A DNA stretch of 64,000 nucleotides, from assembly GCF_022668875.1 (NCBI RefSeq), contig NZ_JAKGCR010000008.1:62001-126000 (forward strand). The letters are read 5' to 3'. The notes under the pieces are model-generated. The model did no database searches and was not told the DNA's origin. It saw nothing but the letters and a program-made list of their open reading frames with translations. Origin of the DNA: Domibacillus sp. PGB-M46. Lineage in GTDB: Bacteria; Bacillota; Bacilli; Bacillales; Domibacillaceae. The translations under genes and the position numbers were made by a program. Positions 21,438-29,786 of this stretch are shown here, one piece after another (within the stretch, counting starts at the first letter, position 1; every line of letters starts with the position of its first letter).

Positions 21438-22649
21438 CTATATAACTTCCTTTTGACGTCGTAAATAAACATACAAAAAGAAGCTAAACAGGGCACTCAA
21501 GAGCGCACAGGCACCAATAAACAAATAGCCTGCCTGCATACCGCGTACAATCCCCATACCGGCACCCGCGTATTCTGTTACAGCGGTGATAATAGCGCCA
21601 ATGATGACATTTCCGGAAACGGTGAAAATGCCCATAATCGTGACCACAAACGTAATGGCCGTATCACTATTTTCCCGATAGCGGCGGGCGATCATCGCCA
21701 TGACGGTCGGATAAACGGGTGCAATGCCGATGCCGGCTGCAGCTAGTAATAAGGCACCGGGCTCACCCGCTGCAATGCCAATGAAAGTAAAAGCGGCTGA
21801 AAGGGCGCCAAATAAGATAAGCGATACAGTAAAACCGATTCGGTCCGTTACCGGTCCAAGAAACAAACGGGAAAAAGTAAAGAATAAAAAGAAAATCGAC
21901 AGCATCTGAGAGGCATCCGCATTTGTCCAATCATATGCCTTTTCCAAAAAGTTGACGAGCCAGCCGCCGACAGACATTTCAGCTACCACTCCAAATGAAA
22001 GAACCATCACAATAAGCCACAGAACCGGGTCACGTGCAAGCGTCCGAACCGGAATCCGATGTTCGGGCTGTACATCTTCCTGCGGAAACCGGCTTGCCAG
22101 AGCTGGAATCATCGGAATAAGGGAAAGCAGCATGATCACAAGATACATTCCGCGCCAATCCAGCTCCGTTCCGCCAATGGCCAGCTTCATTAAACCTGAA
22201 GCAAGCATAGGGGCCACGATTGAACTAAGCCCGTAGAAAAAATGAGCTAAGTTCATCATCATTCCTGTATTTTTTACAAACAAGCGCGCGCTTAAAATAG
22301 CCAGGACAATTTCCAGCATGCCGTTTCCAACGTACATAAAAAAATAGGCTCCTGCCAGGCCTGTGTAGGTGGAAGACAAATAAATATATACACCGGAAAG
22401 AGCCATAGAGCCAAACGACAAAGCACTCATAGTCTTGATGCCCCATTTTCTCGTTAACTGCGCGGTAAACGTGCAGGCCAGCAAATAGGCAATGGAATTA
22501 AAAGCCAGCAGTGTACCGACTTGAAAAGCATCCAGATCGAAATCCGCCTGGATACGCGGCATGGCCGGCCCTTTTACATTTTCTGAAAAACCAAAAATAA
22601 GAAAGCCGACGAACACGGTCGCCAGCATAAAAGAATAGTTTCGTTTCAT
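21438..22649 (-). CDS. MFS transporter
   Basis: 403 aa, about 12 hydrophobic segments, with the MFS A-like motif after TM2 (TAQLTRKWGIKTMSALSFG) and a second copy after TM8 (LFLGPVTDRIGFTVSLILFG). A FucP-like or sugar-permease-like member is possible because of FSENVKGPAMPRIQADF near the start, but no substrate can be assigned. It may form a unit with the small membrane gene upstream (10 bp away) and the M20 peptidase downstream (33 bp). Confidence 0.8.
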   Translation of the reverse strand: MKRNYSFMLATVFVGFLIFGFSENVKGPAMPRIQADFDLDAFQVGTLLAFNSIAYLLACTFTAQLTRKWGIKTMSALSFGSMALSGVYIYLSSTYTGLAGAYFFMYVGNGMLEIVLAILSARLFVKNTGMMMNLAHFFYGLSSIVAPMLASGLMKLAIGGTELDWRGMYLVIMLLSLIPMIPALASRFPQEDVQPEHRIPVRTLARDPVLWLIVMVLSFGVVAEMSVGGWLVNFLEKAYDWTNADASQMLSIFFLFFTFSRLFLGPVTDRIGFTVSLILFGALSAAFTFIGIAAGEPGALLLAAAGIGIAPVYPTVMAMIARRYRENSDTAITFVVTIMGIFTVSGNVIIGAIITAVTEYAGAGMGIVRGMQAGYLFIGACALLSALFSFFLYVYLRRQKEVI

Positions 22650-22659
22650 TTTTTTCTCC

Positions 22660-22875
22660 TTAAAAAATCAGCAGGTACGCGGCACCGGCCATAATGCCTG
22701 CAAAGCCAGCCATCATGGCGAGAAAAGTAAACTCCGGCGCAGGCCCTTTTGATGCCGGCTTCAGAGGGGCAAAATCTATCTTTTTCTTCCTCCCCTTCAG
22801 CTCATCCGCTTCTCTTCGCAGATAATCATCCGGCGGCATTTCTGTTAAAAGCGTTTCGATGAGTGATTTTTTCAT
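22660..22875 (-). CDS. Small single-pass membrane protein, unknown
   Basis: 71 aa. It starts MKKSLIETLLTEMPPDDYLR, has a charged middle (GRKKKIDF) and one C-terminal transmembrane helix (FLAMMAGFAGIMAGAAYLLI). It lies 10 bp upstream of the MFS gene and is transcribed with it, and has a ribosome binding site (AAGAGGAC). Probably a tail-anchored protein that may assist the transporter; the family is not recognised. Confidence 0.6.
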   Translation of the reverse strand: MKKSLIETLLTEMPPDDYLRREADELKGRKKKIDFAPLKPASKGPAPEFTFLAMMAGFAGIMAGAAYLLIF

Positions 22876-22918
22876 ATTGTCCTCTTCTTTCGGCTCTTTT
22901 CCTCATTATACCAAAAAA

Positions 22919-22940
22919 TCCGCAGTGGCATCACTGCGGA
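22919..22940 (-). terminator. Terminator overlapping the epimerase stop
   Basis: TCCGCAGTG / CACTGCGGA stem with a 4-base loop, followed on the minus strand by ATTTTTTGG. It overlaps the stop codon of the aldose-1-epimerase-like gene. Confidence 0.8.
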
Positions 22941-23863
22941 GTAGATAAAGAGCTGACTTCAATTTCTGTTCTTACTGTATCTTCCTCGCCCGGCATCAGG
23001 ATGCGCAATCCCGTTTCTTCAGGTGAAAGGTTCATATTAAACGCATTGGTGATGCATGTGTAAGGCTCTGGACAGACAAATCCTTCCTTTCCATTTCCAT
23101 TGTAGATGACCCAGTGTTTAAAGGATGAGTCGGTCCGATATGTAACCGTACAGCCTGTTTCCCTGTTATGCATAACAGCCTCGTTTCCTTCGCCAAAAGC
23201 TGCATATGCATCATCAAGCGGCATGGCCTGCAAACTGATTTCCTTCATCGGTTCCCCCGGCACCTGCTCTCCTGTTGGAATCGCTTCATCCGTTAACAGC
23301 CACTGGCTTTTTTTCGTTAAGGAAAAAGAAGAATGCTTTTCATCAAATAAAAAAGAAGTGTGGTAGCCGATTCCCCATGGGAATGGTTCGTCACCGCCGT
23401 TTTTAACGGTCGCTGTTTGGCGTAAAATCGCTCCGTCAAGCTCGTATGTTAATTGGATAGACGCCCCTTTATAAATCGCAGGCTGGTCAAGCTGAATCAA
23501 CGTCTGGATGGTTACGACACCTTGTTCTTCTTTTTCATTCGTGACCTGCCAAGGCTGGTCGTATACAAAACCATGAATGTGATGCTTGTCAATTTCGTTG
23601 ATTGGAAAATGGTGCGCAGTGCCATTAAATATAAACGTACCGTTTTCAATCCGGTTCGGCGGAAACAAAACCGGGATGCCATTGAGCATCGGATTTTCAG
23701 TTAATGCCGCGAACGAATCCGGCTTCACGAGCAATTCTTTTCCCGTTTTCTTATCGATTAATGAAATCACATTGCTCCCAAAGGACGGGATCATAAGAAG
23801 TTGAAGGTAATCGTTGGATGCTTGGATGGCTTCTTTTCCATCAAAAAGTACATGTTTAATCAT
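22931..23863 (-). CDS. Aldose 1-epimerase family protein
   Basis: 310 aa of the galactose-mutarotase-like superfamily. Segments that match are NGIPVLFPPNRIENGTF, HGFVYDQPWQVTNEKEE and PFPWGIGYHTSFLFD, with the conserved histidines and a late Glu (VCPEPYTCITN). It should interconvert alpha and beta forms of an aldose or act on a hexose-6-phosphate in the cytoplasm; substrate unknown. ATG behind AAAGGAGAG. Last gene after lutABC and a small ORF on the same strand. Confidence 0.85.
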   Translation of the reverse strand: MIKHVLFDGKEAIQASNDYLQLLMIPSFGSNVISLIDKKTGKELLVKPDSFAALTENPMLNGIPVLFPPNRIENGTFIFNGTAHHFPINEIDKHHIHGFVYDQPWQVTNEKEEQGVVTIQTLIQLDQPAIYKGASIQLTYELDGAILRQTATVKNGGDEPFPWGIGYHTSFLFDEKHSSFSLTKKSQWLLTDEAIPTGEQVPGEPMKEISLQAMPLDDAYAAFGEGNEAVMHNRETGCTVTYRTDSSFKHWVIYNGNGKEGFVCPEPYTCITNAFNMNLSPEETGLRILMPGEEDTVRTEIEVSSLSTPQ

Positions 23864-23865
23864 GG

Positions 23866-23994
23866 TTACTCTCCTTTGCGCGCGGCATCACTGCCAGAAC
23901 CTTTTGTTAACGATTTGCCCATTTCATACGTTTTATAAACGTACTCTGCGGGAAATTGCAAAATTCCAATGCTGAAACGGGCAGTCTGGCCCAT
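23866..23994 (-). CDS. Small ORF of 42 aa between lutC and the epimerase gene
   Basis: Reads MGQTARFSIGILQFPAEYVY, then continues with KTYEMGKSLTKG and ends ARKGE; the stop is in the ribosome binding site of the epimerase gene. The composition is protein-like and it fills the 150-base gap neatly, but the only ribosome binding site (GGGAG) is 14 bases away. A longer TTG start overlapping the end of lutC is possible. No family recognised. Confidence 0.4.
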   Translation of the reverse strand: MGQTARFSIGILQFPAEYVYKTYEMGKSLTKGSGSDAARKGE

Positions 23995-24016
23995 CAGCCG
24001 CTGTGCAGCTCCCGCA

Positions 24017-24727
24017 TTACCGGTCTTCAATCACAATATACGCGGCTTTAACAGGACCATGCACACCCACAACGAGGTTCATTTCAATATCAGCAGAGTT
24101 GCTTGGACCGGTAATAAAATTGATGCATGACGAAATCGTTTCACCCGCCTGCACGCGCCGGGAAATTTCCTGCGCTGCCTGCGTCATACGCGGTACAATG
24201 GTGCTTTTCGGCACGAGGGCAATATAGCTGCGCGGAAGAAGGCTGACCGTGCGCCCTTTTCCAGCACCGGAAAACAGGACGACCGTACCGGATTCAGCCA
24301 GGGTGATATCACTGAAAGTAATACCAATGTTCGCCCGCTCTGCCTGGGTGATATTTTCCCGGCCGCAGGAAGGATCCCATTCGTTTACTTCCACATTATG
24401 CAATGGCCACGTTTCTTTCAGCAGCCCATCGAGGCCAAACTCGGTAAAGCGCGGATCCTTCCAAAGGGATATCGGTCCGCCGCCGTATAAATGAACAGTT
24501 GCCTCCAGTATTTCCGCCAGCCTGCTGCTGGTCGTTTCAATCAATTCAGTATGAATCAGCCGGCACTGGTCACGCAGCACATTCATTAATTCATCCGGCG
24601 TTTTATCTGTGAGCGTTTTATCCTGCGGACGAAACTGCCAGTTTCGCTCCGGCCTAACACTTATATTACGGCTGCGGCCAAGCTGCCTGGCTACATTGTT
24701 TAAAAAAGATTCACGCTGGTAGATCAC
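24017..24727 (-). CDS. lutC: Lactate utilization protein C
   Basis: 236 aa LUD-domain protein, third part of the LutABC L-lactate oxidation complex. Seen: [20 protein letters not shown] and [20 protein letters not shown], the LUD core, and [20 protein letters not shown] at the C-terminus. Its start overlaps the end of lutB by 4 bp. LutABC replaces a flavin lactate dehydrogenase: it oxidises L-lactate to pyruvate and lets the cell grow on lactate. Confidence 0.95.
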   Translation of the reverse strand: MIYQRESFLNNVARQLGRSRNISVRPERNWQFRPQDKTLTDKTPDELMNVLRDQCRLIHTELIETTSSRLAEILEATVHLYGGGPISLWKDPRFTEFGLDGLLKETWPLHNVEVNEWDPSCGRENITQAERANIGITFSDITLAESGTVVLFSGAGKGRTVSLLPRSYIALVPKSTIVPRMTQAAQEISRRVQAGETISSCINFITGPSNSADIEMNLVVGVHGPVKAAYIVIEDR

Positions 24728-26154
24728 TGTTCACCGCCTCCTTTTTCATGCTGTTTAAACCAGTCACGGAAGCGCTCCTTATTTGGCGCCGGAAATTCCC
24801 GGATTTCTGTCCATGCTTTTAATGGTCCCGGCCCGCTTGAAATGCGGTCATTTTTCGTAAACGGCTTCATCATCGCCGCGGCCATTTTCGAGCCTGCTGC
24901 ATACATAGGATTTGAAGCTGCTCCAAGCCCAAACGCTTTCATCGCAAGCTTTTCAGAAATAGGTGCGCGTCCTTCTCTTTCTACAATTACCTGCCGATGC
25001 TTGTGCAGCAGTTCATGCAGCGGAATTTTCACCGGGCAGGCGTCCGTGCAGGCGGCACAAAGCGTCGAAGCATAAGGAAGGTCTTTAAAGTCATCATAAC
25101 CGCCAAGAAGCGGTGTGAGAACGGCTCCAATGGGCCCCGGATAAATTGAATTGTAGGAGTGGCCGCCAATATGGCGGTATACCGGACAGACGTTAATGCA
25201 GGCCGCACAGCGGATACACTGCAGAACGGACTGAAATTCCGTGCCTAAAATCTTAGAACGCCCGTTATCCACGATCACAAGGTGAAATTCTTCTGGTCCA
25301 TCCGCGTCCCCTTCTTCGCGGGGACCGGTAAGCGCTGTAATATAGCTCGTTAATTTCTGTCCGACCGCACTGCGCGTCAAGAGGCCCACTAGCACTTCAA
25401 ATTCTTCAAACGTTGGTACAATCCGCTCCATGCCCATCACAGCAATTTGCGTTTTGGGCAGGTCCGACACAAGCCCGGCGTTTCCTTCGTTCGTCACAAG
25501 ACCTACCGATCCGGATTCTGCAATGGCGAAGTTGCAGCCGGTAATGCCGATGTCGGCTGTTAAAAACTCCTGGCGCAGCGTTTCACGCGCATGCAGGGCC
25601 AGTTCTTCCGGTTTGGAAGTCATCTTGTAATCTAGCTTGTCAGAAAACACATCCCGAATCTGCTCTTTGTTTTTATGGAGGGCCGGCGCCACGATGTGAG
25701 AAGGCGGATCATGTTCATCCAGCTGCAGGATATACTCGCCAAGATCTGTCTCAATCACTTTGCAGCCTTCCTGTTCCAACACTTGATTTAAACTAATCTC
25801 TTCTGTGACCATTGATTTAGCCTTCAGAATTTTTTTGCCGCCATTCGCATTTACAACTTCTCGGATATATCCGGTCGCTTCGTCTGCCGTTTCGGCGAAA
25901 AACACATGTCCGCCGCGTTTTTGGAGGTTTTCAGCCAGCTCATGCAAATAGTAGTCGAGGTTATCTAAGACATGCTTGCGAATTTCCTCTCCGTGTGACC
26001 GCCACTCTTCCCAGTTTCCAAGCTCTTCTGCCGCATCAAGCCGGCGTGTGCGGAGCCGTTCCTGTGCGCCTGCTACCGCACCTCGCATAAAGGTATCTTC
26101 CATGTTTTTGTTGACGTTTTCTTTAAATTTGCCTTCTCCGATTTTCATTGCCAT
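24724..26154 (-). CDS. lutB: Lactate utilization protein B (Fe-S protein)
   Basis: 476 aa. An N-terminal LUD domain ([40 protein letters not shown]) is followed by two 4Fe-4S binding motifs: [19 protein letters not shown] and [13 protein letters not shown]. Length and order match LutB of B. subtilis. It is the electron-transfer subunit of lactate oxidation. It starts 13 bp after lutA and overlaps lutC. Confidence 0.96.
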   Translation of the reverse strand: MAMKIGEGKFKENVNKNMEDTFMRGAVAGAQERLRTRRLDAAEELGNWEEWRSHGEEIRKHVLDNLDYYLHELAENLQKRGGHVFFAETADEATGYIREVVNANGGKKILKAKSMVTEEISLNQVLEQEGCKVIETDLGEYILQLDEHDPPSHIVAPALHKNKEQIRDVFSDKLDYKMTSKPEELALHARETLRQEFLTADIGITGCNFAIAESGSVGLVTNEGNAGLVSDLPKTQIAVMGMERIVPTFEEFEVLVGLLTRSAVGQKLTSYITALTGPREEGDADGPEEFHLVIVDNGRSKILGTEFQSVLQCIRCAACINVCPVYRHIGGHSYNSIYPGPIGAVLTPLLGGYDDFKDLPYASTLCAACTDACPVKIPLHELLHKHRQVIVEREGRAPISEKLAMKAFGLGAASNPMYAAGSKMAAAMMKPFTKNDRISSGPGPLKAWTEIREFPAPNKERFRDWFKQHEKGGGEQ

Positions 26155-26167
26155 GTTATTTCCCCCC

Positions 26168-26884
26168 TCACCGGCTGTTTAACACTTCCGCGATATGCAT
26201 CACGCGGATTGGTTTTCCTCTTCGTTCTATACGCCCGCCAATATTCATCAGGCAGCCGCCATCAGCTCCAATTAAAAAGTCGGCTCCTGTCTGCTCGGCC
26301 GAGTCGACTTTTTCATCAACCATCTGCTCCGAAATATTGCCCATCTTCACGGAAAACGTGCCGCCGAAGCCGCAGCAGTTATGCGCGTTTGGCAGCGGTT
26401 CAAAGCGAAGCCCTTCCACATTTTGAAGCAGAGTCATCGGCGCATCTTTTACACCAAGAAGCCGTGTCATATGGCAGGACGGGTGATAAGTCGCCACCCC
26501 GTTTAGCTTTGCACCTATGTTTTCCACTCCTAATACATGAACGATAAATTCGGTCAGCTCATAGGTTTTTACGGCTAATCGTTCTGCGCGCGGACGCCAG
26601 ACGGGATCATTATGAAAAATACGCTGGTATTCTTTAAACATCGTGGCACAGGATCCGGACGGGGTTACGATGATCTCCGCGTTCTCAAATGTCGTAATCA
26701 TTTTTTTCATGGCATCTTTTGACTCTTCTACATATCCCGAGTTGTAAGCCGGCTGCCCGCAGCATACCTGCCCCATCGGAAATTTAATGTCGCAGCCAAG
26801 GCGTTCCAGCACTTCTACCGTTGCTTTGCCTACATCTGCCTGGAACATGTCAACGATACACGTAATAAAAAGTGTAACCTTCAC
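26168..26884 (-). CDS. lutA: Lactate utilization protein A (CCG-domain protein)
   Basis: 238 aa with two cysteine-rich CCG domains: [13 protein letters not shown] and [15 protein letters not shown], each thought to bind a non-standard Fe-S cluster like the one of heterodisulfide reductase. First gene of the lutABC operon, preceded by a palindromic operator and a cre-like box. An ATG after GAGGTGAAG is used. Confidence 0.96.
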   Translation of the reverse strand: MKVTLFITCIVDMFQADVGKATVEVLERLGCDIKFPMGQVCCGQPAYNSGYVEESKDAMKKMITTFENAEIIVTPSGSCATMFKEYQRIFHNDPVWRPRAERLAVKTYELTEFIVHVLGVENIGAKLNGVATYHPSCHMTRLLGVKDAPMTLLQNVEGLRFEPLPNAHNCCGFGGTFSVKMGNISEQMVDEKVDSAEQTGADFLIGADGGCLMNIGGRIERRGKPIRVMHIAEVLNSR

Positions 26885-26904
26885 GTTACTTCACCTCAAA
26901 AGTA

Positions 26905-26921
26905 AGGTCATCAGATGACCT
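26905..26921 (-). promoter_or_regulatory. Candidate LutR operator
   Basis: Perfect palindrome AGGTCATCAGATGACCT about 20 bp upstream of lutA, between the start and its presumed promoter. A divergently placed GntR/FCD regulator (lutR) lies next to it. The link to LutR is an inference from position. Confidence 0.6.
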
Positions 26922-26948
26922 GTTTAATATGATTTCTTTTAATAATAC

Positions 26949-26962
26949 TATAAGCGCTTTCA
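26949..26962 (-). promoter_or_regulatory. cre-like box upstream of lutA
   Basis: TGAAAGCGCTTATA on the minus strand fits the CcpA consensus TGWAANCGNTNWCA with one mismatch. It suggests catabolite repression of lactate use by CcpA, as known in B. subtilis. Confidence 0.5.
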
Positions 26963-26989
26963 TTTTCCAAGACTTTCTTTAACAGAGAG

Positions 26990-27012
26990 AAAGCCGGCAA
27001 GAGACGGCTTTT
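26990..27012. terminator. Small hairpin terminator after lutR
   Basis: AAGCCG / CGGCTT stem with an 8-base loop and T-rich flank, about 25 bp past the lutR stop. Confidence 0.5.
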
Positions 27013-27034
27013 CCTCTATCAAAAGCCTATTTTT

Positions 27035-27751
27035 TTATCCTATTTCCAGGTGCTTGCGCAGGACCGACGCTACGTAATCAAGATGGACAGCCATTGCTTT
27101 TCTCGCTTCTTCTGCTTTTTGGACTTGAATGGCTTTTAAAATCGCTTCATGCTGCTGATTCAGCTGCTCAACGGTGGCACTCGCTTCATATAAACAAATA
27201 CGGCGCGTTTCCCGCATCGATTCGGCTGTCATGTCCGAAACGTGATTCATTAAGTTTAACAAAAGATCATTGCCGGCCGCTTTCGCAACAGCTAAGTGAA
27301 AAGCAAGGTCTGCTTCTTCTCCTCGCCCAGCGTCTCCAGAATAAGTAACCATATCAGAAAGAGCCCGCTGCATCTCTTCTATGTCTGCCTGAGTACGCCG
27401 GGCCGCTGCAGAGGCGGCAATGCCAGTTTCCAAAATCTTACGCACTTCCATTAACTGCTGCAGGTCTTCTTTATTCATCAGCAGGGCGCTTTGCAGAGGA
27501 AAAGCAATATCTCCCGGTTCAAATGCTTTCACATATGTGCCTTCTCCCTGCCGCATTTCAATAAGCCCCATCGCACGAAGAGATGTGAGTGCTTCTCTAA
27601 TAGCAGATCTGCCGACTTGAAAGCTTTCAGCCAGCTGCTGGACAGAGTCAAGCTTTTCACCCGGCTTCAAATCTCCTGAACGTATCAATTCAAGCAGCGT
27701 ATCTGCCACTTCTTCATATATTTTTTTCGGTTTAATTTGTTTATATTTCAA
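27035..27751 (-). CDS. lutR: GntR/FCD family regulator LutR
   Basis: 238 aa from a TTG start behind GAGGTGAGAG; the frame is open further upstream but that part is not protein-like. N-terminal winged HTH (KIYEEVADTLLELIRSGDL, then KPGEKLDSVQQLAESFQVGR and SAIREALTSLRAMGLIE), C-terminal FCD ligand domain with the metal-binding His in AFHLAVAKAAGN and LNQQHEAILKAI. Length and context (next to lutA) match LutR of B. subtilis, which represses lutABC and responds to L-lactate. Confidence 0.9.
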   Translation of the reverse strand: MKYKQIKPKKIYEEVADTLLELIRSGDLKPGEKLDSVQQLAESFQVGRSAIREALTSLRAMGLIEMRQGEGTYVKAFEPGDIAFPLQSALLMNKEDLQQLMEVRKILETGIAASAAARRTQADIEEMQRALSDMVTYSGDAGRGEEADLAFHLAVAKAAGNDLLLNLMNHVSDMTAESMRETRRICLYEASATVEQLNQQHEAILKAIQVQKAEEARKAMAVHLDYVASVLRKHLEIG

Positions 27752-27839
27752 TGCTTCTCTCACCTCTCGTCTATTATATACGCAACGAGACAGCCGGCTG
27801 TACTTTTTTCTGGCTTGTACAGGTGAAGAAGCCGAGCCG

Positions 27840-29231
27840 TTACGAGCGGTCTGCATACCAGTAATAAAATTCACGGGCAGTTTGGACAGGCACATCCCTG
27901 AGCTCCGTGTAGTGAACCGGGTTTGCCCGGTTGGCAGTACGAATCGTCGCCAGCTTCCACTGGCGCTGCAGAACCCCTTCCTTGACTTCTACTTCCTGTA
28001 CTTTTCCACGCGTTGTCAGCAGCACCTCTGTAAACAAAGCGCCTGTTTTGAGCTGGATAAACTCTCCGTTGATTGCATAGCGTGCCTGCTTCCATTCAAG
28101 CCGCCTAAGCAGCAGGATCACCAAAAGCAGAACCAGTGAAGCATACCAGTAAGCAGGAAGCTGCCAGAACAAAGCCGCCGTCACTAAGGTCCATACATAG
28201 CTTGGGCGCAGAAGCTTCATCCATAACGCAGCCCGGGGCAGTTTCTGCAACTCATTTTCCAGCTCATACTGCGGCAGAAGCTCCTTTATCATGTTCTGTG
28301 CTTCTTTTTCCGGCAAAAATGGGTACAGCGAGTTGGTTTCAAGCTCGTCTTCTCCCGTATCACCGGCGCTGATCAACTCTACTTCGACCAGTCCAAACCA
28401 TTTTTTCACAAAAGACTGCTTCCATTTAACCGCCTGTACTTTCTCCCTTGTAATCGTGAAAAACGTTTCATTTAGCAGTCCTTTTTTTAAATAAATTCGC
28501 TTTTCATCTGACATAATAGCCGAATTGCCGTATTGCAAATACGTAATGATAATCCCTGCTGCTATACCCAATATGACAAATCCGGCAAGGATGGGAACAA
28601 GCAGCCAAAGCGAACCAGCCACATAATCGACTGCTTTTTTTGTAAATCCACCGAGACTGAGAAAATCATCAATGGTAAAATACAGCGAGGTGAGCAGGGG
28701 AATAATAACAAAAAAACTAAACGATGTAAAAGATGCTTTTAACAGTTCGCGATTTGTTGCTTGAAAGTGCAGCCTTCGCTCATCCGGCTCTTCTTCTCCT
28801 CTTACGATCATTTCAATTCGGTCTGCTTCCCGCTTCGTCACAGCCACCAGCTTTAAAGAGGCTTCTTCTCCACCCGTTTCCAGCGAAAGCGCGGTTAGGC
28901 CGAGCACCCTGTGAAGAAAAGACGTATTCCGCTGCACATTTTGAATACGGTCTAACGGGACATGACGTTCTGACTTTATAAACAAACCGTCATACACGTA
29001 GAGCGCGTGTGCACGAAATTCATAGCGGAACATCCACCACTTCAGTACAGCCCATATAATGCTGACCGCTATAAAAGCGAAAAAACCAAAGCGGCCCCAA
29101 TAAATCCAACTGCCTTCCCCGGCTTGGTGAAAAACAAAAAGAAATAGTGCGGGAAAAAAAGCATTACGAACTGTATGAACAATAGACAGCAGCATATGGG
29201 CGGGATGAAGATGCTTTTGCTGCCTACCCAT
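27840..29231 (-). CDS. ydbT: PH-domain membrane protein (YdbT-like)
   Basis: 463 aa with about six to seven hydrophobic segments in pairs and repeated bPH_2 (YdbS/YdbT) modules: VYDGLFIKSERHVPLDRIQN, ISDEKRIYLKKGLLNETFFT-like and AINGEFIQLKTGALFTEVLL each begin with a hydrophobic pair and then a beta-rich block. Function is unknown; in B. subtilis YdbS and YdbT help with resistance to certain antimicrobial peptides. It overlaps ydbS by 8 bp, so the two are co-translated. Confidence 0.85.
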   Translation of the reverse strand: MGRQQKHLHPAHMLLSIVHTVRNAFFPALFLFVFHQAGEGSWIYWGRFGFFAFIAVSIIWAVLKWWMFRYEFRAHALYVYDGLFIKSERHVPLDRIQNVQRNTSFLHRVLGLTALSLETGGEEASLKLVAVTKREADRIEMIVRGEEEPDERRLHFQATNRELLKASFTSFSFFVIIPLLTSLYFTIDDFLSLGGFTKKAVDYVAGSLWLLVPILAGFVILGIAAGIIITYLQYGNSAIMSDEKRIYLKKGLLNETFFTITREKVQAVKWKQSFVKKWFGLVEVELISAGDTGEDELETNSLYPFLPEKEAQNMIKELLPQYELENELQKLPRAALWMKLLRPSYVWTLVTAALFWQLPAYWYASLVLLLVILLLRRLEWKQARYAINGEFIQLKTGALFTEVLLTTRGKVQEVEVKEGVLQRQWKLATIRTANRANPVHYTELRDVPVQTAREFYYWYADRS

Positions 29232-29718
29232 TGTCTTTCACCTGTGCAAGCTCGGCAATTTGTTCCCGCAGCGCAAAAGCTTCTTTTTCCGGAACAGCCG
29301 GAATATTATGTGAGGAGGCCATTGTCCCAATTACCACGTTATACAAGCCATATTTACGCATAACAGGCCCTTGATTCGTCGTGACATATTCCACTTTCGC
29401 CATAGGCACGAGTACATGAACCCGCGTCAGCGCTCCGTGCTTTAACTGGACATATTCTTCGCTTACCTCATACCGCCATGTTCGCTGCAGAATAGATGGC
29501 TCAATGCCAATCGTAAAAACAGCTGACAGCAGCGTGAAGCCTGCTGATCCATACAGCAGCCAGCCAATCCAGCTCCACCAGCCCCAGGCTGCATCCATTG
29601 CCAGCAGTGCAGAAATCAGGAAAAAGGCGGCTGCATGGCCAATCGCCCTGCTCAGCCGCCACATTTTCACTGCCTGCGGTGAAATGCTTTTGCTTGGTGC
29701 TTTAATGTTTGTTTCCAT
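29224..29718 (-). CDS. ydbS: PH-domain membrane protein (YdbS-like)
   Basis: 164 aa, two N-terminal transmembrane helices (residues about 30-50 and 55-75) and one bPH_2 domain (YEVSEEYVQLKHGALTRVHV, then LVPMAKVEYVTTNQGPVMRK). It starts MKTNIKAPSK-like near the beginning and is first in the ydbS-ydbT pair. The partner gene YdbT carries two or more copies of the same module, so the pair probably forms a membrane complex. Confidence 0.85.
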   Translation of the reverse strand: METNIKAPSKSISPQAVKMWRLSRAIGHAAAFFLISALLAMDAAWGWWSWIGWLLYGSAGFTLLSAVFTIGIEPSILQRTWRYEVSEEYVQLKHGALTRVHVLVPMAKVEYVTTNQGPVMRKYGLYNVVIGTMASSHNIPAVPEKEAFALREQIAELAQVKDNG

Positions 29719-29786
29719 TTACTGACCACCCCCGTTCTTCCTTTTATACGAATGATCGGGTGTTTTGTTTCAAGAAATGGATCAAA

